Shown here piece after piece: positions 40,501-49,944 of a stretch of 64,000 nucleotides of DNA. The notes below the pieces were generated by a model. That model did not search any database and was not told where the DNA came from. It was given only the letters and a program-made list of their open reading frames with translations. The stretch is taken from positions 258,501 through 322,500 of the forward strand of contig NC_092577.1 of the NCBI RefSeq assembly GCF_037975245.1, given 5' to 3'. How positions within the stretch are numbered: the first letter of the stretch is position 1; every line of letters starts with the position of its first letter. This DNA comes from Apostichopus japonicus. Lineage: Eukaryota > Echinodermata > Holothuroidea > Aspidochirotida > Stichopodidae. The translations under genes and the position numbers were made by a program.

Positions 40501-43500
40501 TCTGTGTTCAGGTTTAGAAACAGTGGTTATATGTTCAGTCTGTGTTCAGGTTTAGAAACTGGTTATATGTTTAGTCTGTGTTCAGATTTAGAAACAGTGG
40601 TTATATGCTCAGTCTGTGTTCAGGTTTAGAAACAGTGGTTATACAGTATGTTCAGTCTGTGTTCAGGTTTAGAAATAGTGGTTATATGTTCAGTCTGTGT
40701 TCAGGTTTAGAAACTGGTTATATGTTCAGTCTGTGTTCAGGTTTAGAAACTGGTTACATGTTCAGTCTGTGTTCAGGTTTAGAAACTGGTTATATGTTCA
40801 GCTTGTGTTCAGGTTTAGAAACTGGTTACATGTTCAGTCTGTTCAGGTTTAGAAACTGGTTATATGTTCAGTCTGTGTTCAGGTTTAGAAACAATGGTTA
40901 TATGTTCAGTCTGTGTTCAGGTTTAGAAACTGGTTTTATGCTCAGTCTGTGTTCAGGTTTAGAAACAGTGGTTACATGTTCAGTCTGTGATATCAGGTTT
41001 AGAAACAGTGTAATATGTTTAGTCTGTGTTCAGATTTAGAAACAGTGGTTATACAGTATGTTCAGTCTGTGTTCAGGTTTAGAAACAGTGGTTATATGTT
41101 CAGCCTGTGTTCAGGTTTAGAAACAGTGGTTATATGTTTAGTCTGTGTTTGGGTTTTAGAATCAATGGTTATTGTTTTATCTGTGTTGAGAGTTTGGAAT
41201 CAAGGGTTTTATGCTTTGGCTGTGTTGAGGTTTTAGACTCAAGGGTTATATGTTTTAATAATGTGTGTTGTTGTATAAGAATCAAGGTTTATATGTTTAA
41301 TCTGTGTAGTTGGTTTTAGAGTCAAGGTTTACATGTTTAATCTGTGTTGTGGTTTTAGACTCAAGGGTTATATGTTTTAATAATCTCTGTTGTGGTTTTA
41401 GAATCAAGGGTTATATGTTTAATATGTTCTTTTGTCTCACAGATAAAACTACCCTGTTGGTGGAGTAGGGTGTATCTTTGATTTGAGTGTTTCCCAGACT
41501 TCACTCAAAACATTGGTGTCGCAGTATACTACTTACCACACCAATTACCTACTATCCACACCAATGACCTACTAACTACACCAAATACCTACTAACCACA
41601 CCAATTACCTACTAACAACACCAAGTACCTACTTACCACACCAATTAAGTACTCACCACACCAATAACCTATTAACCACACCAATTACCTATTAACCACA
41701 CCAGTTACCTACTAACCAAAACAATTACCTACTAAACCACACCAACTACTACTAACCACACCAATTACCTACTCATCACACCAATTACCTACTAACCACA
41801 CCAATTACCTACTGTACTAACCACACCAACACCTACTTACCACACCAATTACCGGTCTACTAACCACACCAATTACAGGTCTACTAACCACACCAAGTAC
41901 CTACTAACCACACCAACACCTACTAACCACACCGACTACTACTAACCACACCAGCACCTACTAACCACACGATCTACTACTAACCACATTGACACCTACT
42001 AACCACACCAATTACCAACTTTGCTTCGTAAATGGGTCCCCATTTGGTTTTACACCTGTTTAAATGAGTAAGTTTTTTATTTTCATTTCAGCTTTATGGT
42101 AAACAAGGAGAATTCTATCTACTAAGCCAAGAGTGTTTCTACTTTAAGAAGGAAAGGATCAGGTACACTGTATGTCCATATAAAGAGAGCATGCAAGAAT
42201 CAGAGGGTAACTCATTTCTGATCGGAGAAGGAGGGAGTTGGATAACTGATCCACAGACGGGAGATGACATCCTGGTCATGAATGGAGGAGAGAGAAGTCG
42301 TTGCCCGCAGGGAAAGAAAAGAAGAACAATGGTACAATTAATATATTGTTAACACTACATAGGAGATATACTTAAATAAGTACTTACTGTACTAACATGC
42401 AATTAATATATTGTTAACACTACATAGGAGATATACTTAAATACTACTTACTGTACTAACATGCAATTAATATATTGTTAACACTACATAGGAGATATAC
42501 TTAAATACTACTTACTGTACTAACATGCAATTAATATATTGTTAACACTACATAGGAGATATACTTCAATACTACTTACTGTACTAACATGCATGGTACA
42601 ATTAATATATTGTTAACACTACATAGGAGATATACTTAAATACTACTTACTGTACTAACATGCAATTAATATATTGTTAACACTACATAGGAGATATACT
42701 TAAATACTACTTACTGTACTAACATGCAATTAATATATTGTTAACACTACATAGGAGATATACTTCAATACTACTTACTGTACTAACATGCATGGTACAA
42801 TTAATATATTGTTAACACTACATAGGAGATATACTTAAATACTACTTACTGTACTAACATGCAATTAATATATTGTTAACACTACATAGGAGATATACTT
42901 AAATACTACTTACTGTACTAACATACAATTAATATATTGTTAACACTACATAGGAGATATATTTAAATACTACTTACTGTAATAACATGCCTGCTTTATG
43001 GTGTGGTAGTGCATACAGGTATGCCATATGTAATCATATGGCAGACTAATGCAGGTCTGTAAGCCAGCAATAATCCATATTTTTTTTATTAAAATATGAG
43101 ATATATTGTCAGTTGGTATTGCTGATTGCCATCAAGTATCTAGCCATTGACAATCCATAATAAGTATACCAACATGTCTGAACCACTATATCTAGTATCC
43201 AGCCATCTACAATCCATAATATGTATACCAACATGTCTGAACCACTATATCTAGTATCCAGCCATCTACAATCCATAATATGTATACCAACATGTCCGAA
43301 CCACTATATCTAGTATCCAGCCATCTACAACCCATAATAAGTATACCAACATGTCGGAACCACCATATCTAGTATCCAGCCATCTACAATCCATAATATG
43401 TATACCAACATGTCCGAACCACCATATCTAGTATCCAACCATCTAATCCATAATATGTATACCAACATGTCCGAACCACCATATCTAGTATCCAGCCATC

Positions 43501-46500
43501 TACAATCCATAATATGTATACCAACATGTCCGAACCACCATATCTAGTATCCAGCCATCTACAATCCATAATATGTATACCAACATGTCCGAACCACCAT
43601 ATCTAGTATCCAGCCATCTGCAATCCATAATATGTATACCAACATGTCCGAACCACCATATCTAGTATCCAGCCATCTGCAATCCATAATATGTATACCA
43701 ACATGTCTGAACCACCATATCTAGTATCCAGCCATCTACAATCCATAATATGTATACCAACATGTCTGAACCACCATATCTAGTATCCAGCCATCTACAA
43801 TCCATAATATGTATACCAACATGCCTGAACCACTATATCTAGTATCCAGCCATCTACAATCCATAATATGTATACCAACATGTCTGAACCACTATATCTA
43901 GTATCCAGCCATCTACAATCCATAATATGTATACCAACATGCCTGAACCACTATATCTAGTATCCAGCCATCTACAATCCATAATATGTATACCAACATG
44001 CCTGAACCACTATATCTAGTATCCAGCCATCTACAATCCATAATATGTATACCAACATGTCTGAACCACTATATCTAGTATCCAGCCATCTACAATCCAT
44101 AATATGTATACCAACATGCCTGAACCACCATATCTAGTATCCAGCCATCTACAATCCATAATATGTATACCAACATGTCTGAACCACCATATCTAGTATC
44201 CAGCCATCTACAATCCATAATATGTATACCAACATGTCTGAACCACCATATCTAGTATCCAGCCATCTACAATCCATAATATGTATACCAACATGTCTGA
44301 ACCACTATATCTAGTATCCAGCCATCTACAATCCATAATATGTATACCAACATGTCTGAACCACTATATCTAGTATCCAGCCATCTACAATCCCTAATAT
44401 ATGTATACCAACATGTCTGAACCACTATATCTAGTATCCAGCCATCTACAATCCCTAATATATGTATACCAACATGTCTGAACCACTATATCTAGTATCC
44501 AGCCATCTACAATCCCTAATATATGTATACCAACATGTCTGAACCACTATATCTAGTATCCAGCCATCTACAATCCCTAATATATGTATACCAACATGTC
44601 TGAACCACTATATCTAGTATCCAGCCATCTACAATCCATAATATGTATACCAACATGTCTGAACCACTATATCTAGTATCCAGCCATCTACAATCCATAA
44701 TATGTATACCAACATGTCTGAACCACTATATCTAGTATCCAGCCATCTACAATCCATAATATGTATACCAACATGTCTGAACCACTATATCTAGTATCCA
44801 GCCATCTACAATCCATAATATGTATACCAACATGTCTGAACCACTATATCTAGTATCCAGCCATCTACAATCCATAATATGTATACCAACATGTCTGAAC
44901 CACTATATCTAGTATCCAGCCATCTACAATCCATAATATGTATACCAACATGTCTGAACCACTATATCTAGTATCCAGCCATCTACAATCCATAATATAT
45001 GTATACCAACATGTCTGAACCACTATATCTAGTATCCAGCCATCTACAATCCCTAATATATGTATACCAACATGCCTGAACCACTATATCTAGTATCCAG
45101 CCATCTACAATCCATAATATGTATACCAACATGCCTGAACCACTATATCTAGTATCCAGCCATCTACAATCCCTAATATGTATACCAACATGTCTGAACC
45201 ACTATATCTAGTATCCAGCCATCTACAATCCCTAATATGTATACCAACATGTCTGAACCACTATATCTAGTATCCAGCCATCTACAATCCATAATATGTA
45301 TACCAACATGTCTGAACCACTATATCTAGTATCCAGCCATCTACAATCCATAATATGTATACCAACATGTCTGAACCACTATATCTAGTATCCAGCCATC
45401 TACAATCCATAATATGTATACCAACATGCCTGAACCACTATATCTAGTATCCAGCCATCTACAATCCATAATATGTATACCAACATGCCTGAACCACTAT
45501 ATCTAGTATCCAGCCATCTACAATCCCTAATATGTATACCAACATGTCTGAACCACTATATCTAGTATCCAGCCATCTACAATCCCTAATATGTATACCA
45601 ACATGTCTGAACCACCATATCTAGTATCCAGCCATCTACAATCCATAATATGTATACCAACATGCCTGAACCACCATATCTAGTATCCAGCCATCTACAA
45701 TCCATAATATGTATACCAACATGTCTGAACCACCATATCTAGTATCCAGCCATCTACAATCCATAATATGTATACCAACATGTCTGAACCACCATATCTA
45801 GTATCCAGCCATCTACAATCCATAATATCTATACCAACATGTCTGAACCACCATATCTAGTATCCAGCCATCTACAATCCATAATATCTATACCAACATG
45901 TCTGAACCACCATATCTAGTATCCAGCCATCTACAATCCATAATATGTATACCAACATGTCTGAACCACTATATCTAGTATCCAGCCATCTACAATCCCT
46001 AATATGTATACCAACATGTCTGAACCACTATATCTAGTATCCAGCCATCTACAATCCCTAATATGTATACCAACATGTCTGAACCACTATATCTAGTATC
46101 CAGCCATCTACAATCCATAATATGTATACCAACATGCCTGAACCACCATATCTAGTATCCAGCCATCTACAATCCATAATATGTATACCAACATGTCTGA
46201 ACCACCATATCTAGTATCCAGCCATCTACAATCCATAATATGTATACCAACATGTCTGAACCACTATATCTAGTATCCAGCCATCTACAATCCATAATAT
46301 GTATACCAACATGTCTGAACCACTATATCTAGTATCCAGCCATCTACAATCCCTAATATATGTATACCAACATGTCTGAACCACTATATCTAGTATCCAG
46401 CCATCTACAATCCCTAATATATGTATACCAACATGTCTGAACCACTATATCTAGTATCCAGCCATCTACAATCCATAATATGTATACCAACATGTCTGAA

Positions 46501-47465
46501 CCACTATATCTAGTATCCAGCCATCTACAATCCATAATATGTATACCAACATGTCTGAACCACTATATCTAGTATCCAGCCATCTACAATCCATAATATG
46601 TATACCAACATGTCTGAACCACTATATCTAGTATCCAGCCATCTACAATCCATAACATGTATACCAACATGTCTGAACCACTATATCTAGTATCCAGCCA
46701 TCTACAATCCATAATATGTATACCAACATGTCCGAACCACTATATCTAGTATCCAGCCATCTACAATCCATAATATGTATACCAACATGTCCGAACCACT
46801 ATATCTAGTATCCAGCCATCTACAATCCATAATATGTATACCAACATGCCTGAACCACTATATCTAGTATCCAGCCATCTACAATCCATAATATGTATAC
46901 CAACATGTCTGAACCACTATATCTAGTATCCAGCCATCTACAATCCCTAATATGTATACCAACATGTCTGAACCACTATATCTAGTATCCAGCCATCTAC
47001 AATCCCTAATATGTATACCAACATGTCTGAACCACTATATCTAGTATCCAGCCATCTACAATCCCTAATATGTATACCAACATGTCTGAACCACTATATC
47101 TAGTATCCAGCCATCTACAATCCATAATATGTATACCAACATGTCTGAACCACTATATCTAGTATCCAGCCATCTACAATCCATAATATGTATACCAACA
47201 TGTCTGAACCACTATATCTAGTATCCAGCCATCTACAATCCATAATATGTATACCAACATGTCTGAACCACTATATCTAGTATCCAGCCATCTACAATCC
47301 ATAATATGTATACCAACATGTCTGAACCACTATATGCCATCATTTCTGTCTTTTCTTTTTCTACAGATTTACTTTGTCTGTGGTGTTACCAATGAAATAC
47401 TGTCCTTAGCAGAAAATGAAATGTGTGTGTATGCATTCCACTTGAGTACTCCTGCAGTCTGCTAG
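13209..47465 (+). CDS. Membrane-anchored glucosidase II beta-like/MRH protein (5 coding exons)
   Basis: Joining 13209-13540, 27275-27372, 39114-39274, 42092-42331 and 47367-47465 gives 309 in-phase codons and a stop. Residues ~15-36 form a hydrophobic signal anchor after a basic N-terminus, with an NLS glycosylation sequon at 37-39. Residues ~53-142 match the GIIbeta N-domain, with two Ca-binding LDLa-like motifs (NDDYCDCQSDGSDEPGT and RVNDGICDCCDGSDEW). Residues ~198-309 form an MRH lectin domain; cysteine spacing fits, and Arg274, Glu293 and Tyr299 sit at sugar-binding positions. The usual Gln is offset by one (Gln210) and the Trp of the CWQG motif is Pro. Canonical GIIbeta (~500 residues) has a Glu-rich coiled coil and ends in HDEL; both are missing, so this is a short type II paralogue whose partner is unknown. 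It probably acts in the ER or Golgi lumen (inference). Confidence 0.85.
13506..14010. repeat. 101-bp tandem repeat spanning the exon 1 donor, 5 copies
   Basis: Each unit starts GATGAACCAGGGACAGA (13506, 13607, 13708 and on), so it contains 35 bases of exon 1 coding sequence, the donor GTAAGT and ~60 bases of intron. Donor copies are at 13541, 13642, 13743, 13843 and 13944. Use of any downstream donor would read AAG TAA and stop the protein at once. Confidence 0.95.
14150..27050. repeat. Giant 50-bp minisatellite in intron 1, ~257 copies
   Basis: The unit TAGGTCATACTATACACTCC plus ACCAGTAGTAGTAGTCAGGG plus ATGGCATTCA has a 50-bp period held for ~12.9 kb. Higher-order structure is clear: a 17-unit block of 841 bp is duplicated (marker 9-bp deletions at 15301 and 16142), a 12-unit 600-bp block is duplicated (marker GGCATACGT at 18832 and 19432), and long 100-bp dimer tracts occur at about 20.1-21.65 and 22.6-23.5 kb. 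A block with ACCGGTAG and TATGCACTCC variants is at about 24.9-25.3 kb. Degenerate copies trail to about 27130. Confidence 0.97.
14249..14370. mobile_element. ~120-bp unrelated insertion in the 50-bp array
   Basis: The array is broken by sequence unlike the repeat: a GC-rich stretch with GGGGAGGGGGACACCCCCTC and the tail TACCTTCCTACGCCACTG. The block replaces the expected ATACATAGGTCATA. It looks like a transposon fragment, because TACGCCACTG-type tails recur in invertebrate repeats (from memory), but no ends can be defined. Confidence 0.35.
27275..27372 (+). CDS. GIIbeta-like gene, coding exon 2
   Basis: The acceptor TACTTTCCAG ends at 27274. The exon completes Lys111 and encodes FFCLPEERLLPSNRVNDGIC (residues 112-131), then the second motif DCCDGSDEW and RAE, and leaves one base (G). 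The donor is GAGG|GTGAGA at 27373. The PSNRVNDG-CDCCDG-DE string is the GIIbeta N-domain hallmark. Confidence 0.85.
27369..31970. repeat. 54-bp minisatellite starting at the exon 2 donor, ~85 copies
   Basis: The unit GAGGGTGAGATCATTGTAAT plus CAGTCAGTGTGTAACAGCAG plus TATGCTGAATCAAT has a 54-bp period from the exon 2/intron 2 junction onward (27371, 27425 and on). Every unit therefore carries a copy of the donor GAGG|GTGAGA. In the gene's reading frame most units hold a TGA (in TGC TGA ATC), but copies with CTC are open, giving an 18-residue repeat frame at 28317-28658. Variant classes CAGTCGGTG and GTGACAGC are clustered. Confidence 0.96.
31971..33590. other. Unique part of intron 2, no gene seen
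   Basis: AT-rich DNA with A and T runs near 32240-32330. No coding exon of either recognised gene lies here. Confidence 0.5.
33625..33995. repeat. 121-bp tandem repeat inside the DIRS RT region, ~3 copies
   Basis: GTTGCCCACAGTAGATCTCC recurs at 33635, 33756 and 33877. The unit translates, in pieces, to RT-like sequence, so it is an amplified part of the element rather than foreign DNA. Confidence 0.85.
34550..34925. repeat. 36-bp tandem repeat inside the DIRS remnant, ~10 copies
   Basis: The unit CCCACATTGCAGGGAACGAT plus ATCCTGCTCAGGGCCT has a 36-bp period (34584 and 34620), with a CTCACAGCCTCCCATATTGC variant. It interrupts the RNase H to recombinase part of the element. The open frames of 71-168 codons seen here in several frames are by-products of a period divisible by three. 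Confidence 0.88.
35465..36215. repeat. 88-bp tandem repeat inside the DIRS recombinase region, ~8 copies
   Basis: ATCACAGACTGAATGATGTA recurs every 88 bp (35533, 35621 and 35709). The unit contains GGTAGCTTCTACCGATGGTG, an amplified version of the start of the recombinase-like coding segment just upstream (compare TTAATAGCTTACTGATGGTG at 35480). Confidence 0.9.
36521..37060. other. Unique part of intron 2, no gene seen
   Basis: AT-rich DNA without recognised coding or transposon features. Confidence 0.45.
37085..37240. repeat. Short degenerate tandem repeat, ~3 copies
   Basis: ACACATGACCAGTTCGAC and CATCTCATGGCCCACACATG recur at about 37100-37240 with a unit of roughly 50-60 bp and small indels. 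Confidence 0.7.
37241..37940. other. Unique part of intron 2, no gene seen
   Basis: No recognisable coding exon. Short open frames show no family features. Confidence 0.45.
37945..38468. repeat. 82-bp minisatellite, ~6 copies
   Basis: The unit contains CAGACCTCACAAAGGAGGTA and CAGCTGATGCATCAGGGCAG, with a period of 82-83 bp (GGAGG at 38021, 38103 and 38186). Degenerate relatives (CAGACCTTAAGAAAGAGGT type) reappear downstream of exon 3 at about 39415-39610. Confidence 0.9.
38631..39030. mobile_element. ~400-bp inverted-repeat (MITE-like) element in intron 2
   Basis: The left arm, ATGTGTAAAAGTAGG followed by GATCCTAGCAGGATCTTCTT (about 38631-38695), pairs with the reverse complement of the right arm at about 38958-39030 (AAGAAGATCCTGCTACGATC, then CTTTTTACACATTCTCT). 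The centre has two copies of AGGTTAATGA plus CAGGGTGAACAC. No coding capacity. A related sequence lies at 3265-3445. The element ends less than 100 bp before exon 3. Confidence 0.6.
39114..39274 (+). CDS. GIIbeta-like gene, coding exon 3
   Basis: The acceptor AATCTCATTTCAG ends at 39113. The exon completes Ala144 and encodes residues 145-197: PPAMGNARSVPCVDVC, then a charged segment (DIYLALERKKM and on) and GRPYIGYKNG, which links the N-domain to the MRH domain. The donor is AATGGT|GTAAGT at 39275, phase 0. The exon opens with seven C residues. The canonical long acidic coiled coil is reduced to about 40 residues here. Confidence 0.8.
39275..40300. other. Start of intron 3, mostly unique
   Basis: Unlike introns 1, 2 and 4, no tandem array covers the donor. 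At about 39415-39610 three degenerate blocks resembling the 82-bp unit upstream of exon 3 are spaced roughly 80-100 bp apart. No further exon is needed by the reading frame. Confidence 0.5.
40300..41450. repeat. 36/39-bp minisatellite in intron 3, ~29 copies
   Basis: The unit GGTTATATGTTCAGTCTGTG plus TTCAGGTTTAGAAACT (36 bp), or with AACAGT (38-39 bp), runs through the interval and becomes degenerate from about 41150. Open frames here translate to FSLCSGLETGYM-type repeats and are not called as genes. Confidence 0.93.
41530..42015. repeat. 20-bp minisatellite in intron 3, ~24 copies
   Basis: The unit CTACTAACCACACCAATTAC repeats with many single-base variants and small indels, ending about 75 bp before exon 4. 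Confidence 0.92.
42092..42331 (+). CDS. GIIbeta-like gene, coding exon 4 (MRH domain, first part)
   Basis: The acceptor TTTTCATTTCAG ends at 42091. The exon encodes residues 198-277, with LLSQECFYF, the TVCPY motif, GEGGSWI (matching the GTWGSW region of GIIbeta) and CPQGKKRRTM (matching CWQGPNRST). The donor ATG|GTACAA at 42332 is weak, but the phase and the gap-free MRH alignment across the junction (RRTM then IYFVCG) support it. Confidence 0.82.
42325..42985. repeat. 64-bp tandem repeat spanning the exon 4 donor, ~10 copies
   Basis: The unit ATTAATATATTGTTAACACT plus ACATAGGAGATATACTTAAA plus the TACTACTTACTGTACTAACA end. It starts at the exon 4 junction: ATGGTACAATTAATATATTG occurs at 42329 (exon end plus donor) and again at about 42593 and 42792. 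Units without ATGGTACA alternate, giving a ~200-bp higher-order period. Confidence 0.93.
43137..47335. repeat. 57-bp minisatellite in intron 4, ~73 copies
   Basis: The unit TATCTAGTATCCAGCCATCT plus ACAATCCATAATATGTATAC plus CAACATGTCTGAACCAC has a 57-bp period. Variants CATATC/TATATC, TGCC/TGTC/TGTCC and CCCTAATATATG occur in blocks, some repeated far apart (a ~60-codon - strand frame is identical at 44516-44698 and 46353-46535), showing kilobase-scale copying within the array. It ends ~30 bp before the exon 5 acceptor. Confidence 0.96.
47367..47465 (+). CDS. GIIbeta-like gene, coding exon 5 and stop
   Basis: The acceptor TTTTTCTACAG ends at 47366. The exon encodes residues 278-309, IYFVCGVTNEILSLAENEMC then VYAFHLSTPAVC and TAG at 47463-47465. 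It matches the end of MRH domains (LLCG, E six residues before Y, C-x-Y, TPAAC). No HDEL or KDEL signal follows. Confidence 0.85.
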   Translation: MYFVCGVTNEILSLAENEMCVYAFHLSTPAVC

Positions 47466-47584
47466 GAAGCTGGGAAAAGACCAATGAAAATGATATTTCA
47501 CTTCCCTACATACCTTACCACAAGAAAGGAGCTATATAATAGTACATAGTACACTTCTCAATGTAGCTGCTCATGACAGAGATA

Positions 47585-47835
47585 TTAACCATTTTAGAGG
47601 CAGTAACCATCTTGGAGGCAGTAACCATCTTGGAGGCAGTAACCATCTTAGAGGCGGTAACCATCTTAGAGACAGTAACCATCTTAGAGGCAGTAACCAT
47701 CTTGGAGGCAGTAACCATCTTAGAGGCAGTAACCATCTTGGAGGCAGTAACCATCTTGGAGGCTGCATCCATCTTAGAGTCAGTAACCATCTTGGAGGCT
47801 GTATCCATCTTGGAGTCAGTAACGATCTTGGTGAT
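47585..47835. repeat. 18-bp minisatellite in the probable 3' UTR, ~13 copies
   Basis: The unit GCAGTAACCATCTTGGAG (with TTAGAG variants) begins 120 bp after the stop codon. Because 18 is a multiple of three, frames stay open on both strands. Confidence 0.93.
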
Positions 47836-48764
47836 AGGATCTGTATAATTGTATTGAGGCATTAGCTTCTTGATTGGATATCAGAGGATCATCTCGGAGT
47901 TAATGTGAGTAGTATTAAAGCTAGCGATCCTCCAAGAGGTATGAATAGGGTCTTCCAAAAGTTAATGTTATTGTGATGCAAGTGGTACTAAAGTGGACAG
48001 GCCTTCGCAGGGTATTGGGATCATCCTAGAATATATGTAAGGATCCTTCAAGTGGTATTAAACACGCCAAATACTGTTCGGTGAAGTATGTTCGGCTCTA
48101 AAGTGAACACAGGGCTTTCCTGCCATTCTTTGGAAGTTTCTCATTCTAGGAATTCAATTTACAAAAATACATTTGGAAAGACAAACCACAGTAACATCAC
48201 CACCTTTGAGTCGCCTACTAGAAAATATTTAAACAGTGAAAATGTTGTTCCACTGAGTGGGACTTATTTAATCAATCTATCAATTGAACGATCAATTGTT
48301 CGTTGATTGATGTAATAATAAGAAGGGAAAAATGAGAGATGGTGCTCTTAGGGAATAATTAATGTTCTAAAGATATGAGACAAAAAGCCAAATGCTAGCC
48401 AATATACTAATCAGAATATAAAATGAAACTTAGGGAAGCACTTGAGTGCACACTGTCTCCAAACTACCCTCCTTGCTATACAGTTACATTCACCACCGCT
48501 GTCAAGCTTTTACTAAGCCGATTTGAACACAATAGCGAGTTGAACAAAAGAGCACTCTTAATTAAGATTTAAAAGGTGTCCAAACGGTCCGCAAAGATAG
48601 TGTGTTTATAAGCCATATTTTATTTTGCACATTAGCGTGAACCAGAGTCTATCATACAGGAAGGCTCTAGCATAATCCTACATGTGAAGAACAAGACCTG
48701 AAATCCCTAGCAGGTGAAAATATATTTTGGCAGTAGAGCAAAAAAAAATGGGAGCAGTCTAGTC

Positions 48765-49075
48765 TAACCCCTGTTTGTTCGCTCAACTTATATGGAGAAT
48801 AAGCTTGCACTAGAGTTCTCACTGAATACTGTTACTTATATCTCTAACCATGTGGCAGCCTAACAGCGCACTAGCCAATGGAAATAAAATCAAGCCTAAC
48901 CATCTGTTATTTGCTGAATTTGTGTCGCAGTTAGCTCGCACTAGATTTCTCACGGAATAAATGTCTTATATTTCTAACCACATGGCAGCCTAACAACAAA
49001 CTAAGTCAATGGCAAAATCAAGCCTAACCATTTGTTTATTCGCTAAAATTGAATCGCAGTTTGCTGGCACTAAAA
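48765..49075. repeat. ~155-bp diverged duplication
   Basis: GCACTAGAGTTCTCACTGAAT (split here as GCACTAGAGTTCTC plus ACTGAAT), GGCAGCCTAACA and AATCAAGCCTAACCAT recur in order in two diverged copies, with a third partial start (GCTGGCACTAAAATT) at about 49065. Confidence 0.75.
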
Positions 49076-49944
49076 TTATCCACAGTTTAGAGGGATGTAC
49101 TACTGTTATGCAGAGATCAACGTTACAGTCGATGGTCTTTGTAGATAGCATACATGTGTAACGTCCTTAATTATTGTTTTGCTTGACTTTTGGTATGTCA
49201 ATATGGGTTTTCCGAAGTTCTTGGTACGCATATTTTTAATGCAATGGCTGATTCACTTTTTTAATTTTAGTTACATAGACCTACCACTCGTTGATCAAGG
49301 CTAATAATGTACAGGCCAGGGTAAAGGCTATAATTATGTGCTTTTTTATCAAGCTTTTGAGTAGCCGATTATCACGATCGTCCATAAATAACCAAGAAAT
49401 TTTATTTGTGAGGTTTGCTAACGTGGAAGATTTTCATGAATAATATAAAGTAGTGAATCTCAGACAGTTTGGTAGTGGCGTACATAAACTACAGCGCTAC
49501 TGACAAAAACAGTCAAATCGCCAAAAGTTCTTTGCTCATTGTTTGTGAACAATAAGCAGCTTTGTGATGGCATGATGCTGTCCACATTACTCAGGCTGGC
49601 TATCAGCTGGTGTGCATTCAGCCATGGGACCACTATGCACATGCATAATGAGCAAGTGGTGCGAGATTACAATGGCCTGGACATGGCGGTTAGATTTGGG
49701 AGGCTTCCCTTACAGAAAGTAAAGTCAAAGGAGAATCTTGGTATGACTGCTTTCAACATGTAGTTTTACCTATCTATTCTTTTCAAGTATATTACTAGTC
49801 AAAGTGCTAATGAACTGACTTACTTGCTCAATGTGACATCATCCCCTTCAATGTTAGCAGTCACCTGTTGGTACTAACGTTAATAAAGTAATGGAGATGT
49901 CAACTTTTCAGTTCCCATGCAACACACTGGGAATAAATTGACGA

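Larger units (their letters stand above)
47466..49940. other. 3' flank of the GIIbeta-like gene, 3' UTR end not resolved
   Basis: The first AATAAA after the stop is at about 48883, with others at about 48955 and 49882, so the poly(A) site is uncertain. Apart from the 18-bp and ~155-bp repeats listed separately, no gene is recognised. A 74-codon + frame at 49539-49763 has no identifiable domain. Confidence 0.4.

Noticed and set aside
40396-41319. Overlapping + frames of FSLCSGLETGYM-type repeats
   Set aside because: 36/39-bp repeat by-products inside intron 3; several frames are open in the same stretch.
47515-47862. Open frames on both strands (MVTASK and AVTILE repeats)
   Set aside because: 18-bp minisatellite by-products in the probable 3' UTR.
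49539-49763. 74-codon + frame
   Set aside because: Ordinary composition but no family features and no splice evidence; cannot be supported as a gene.
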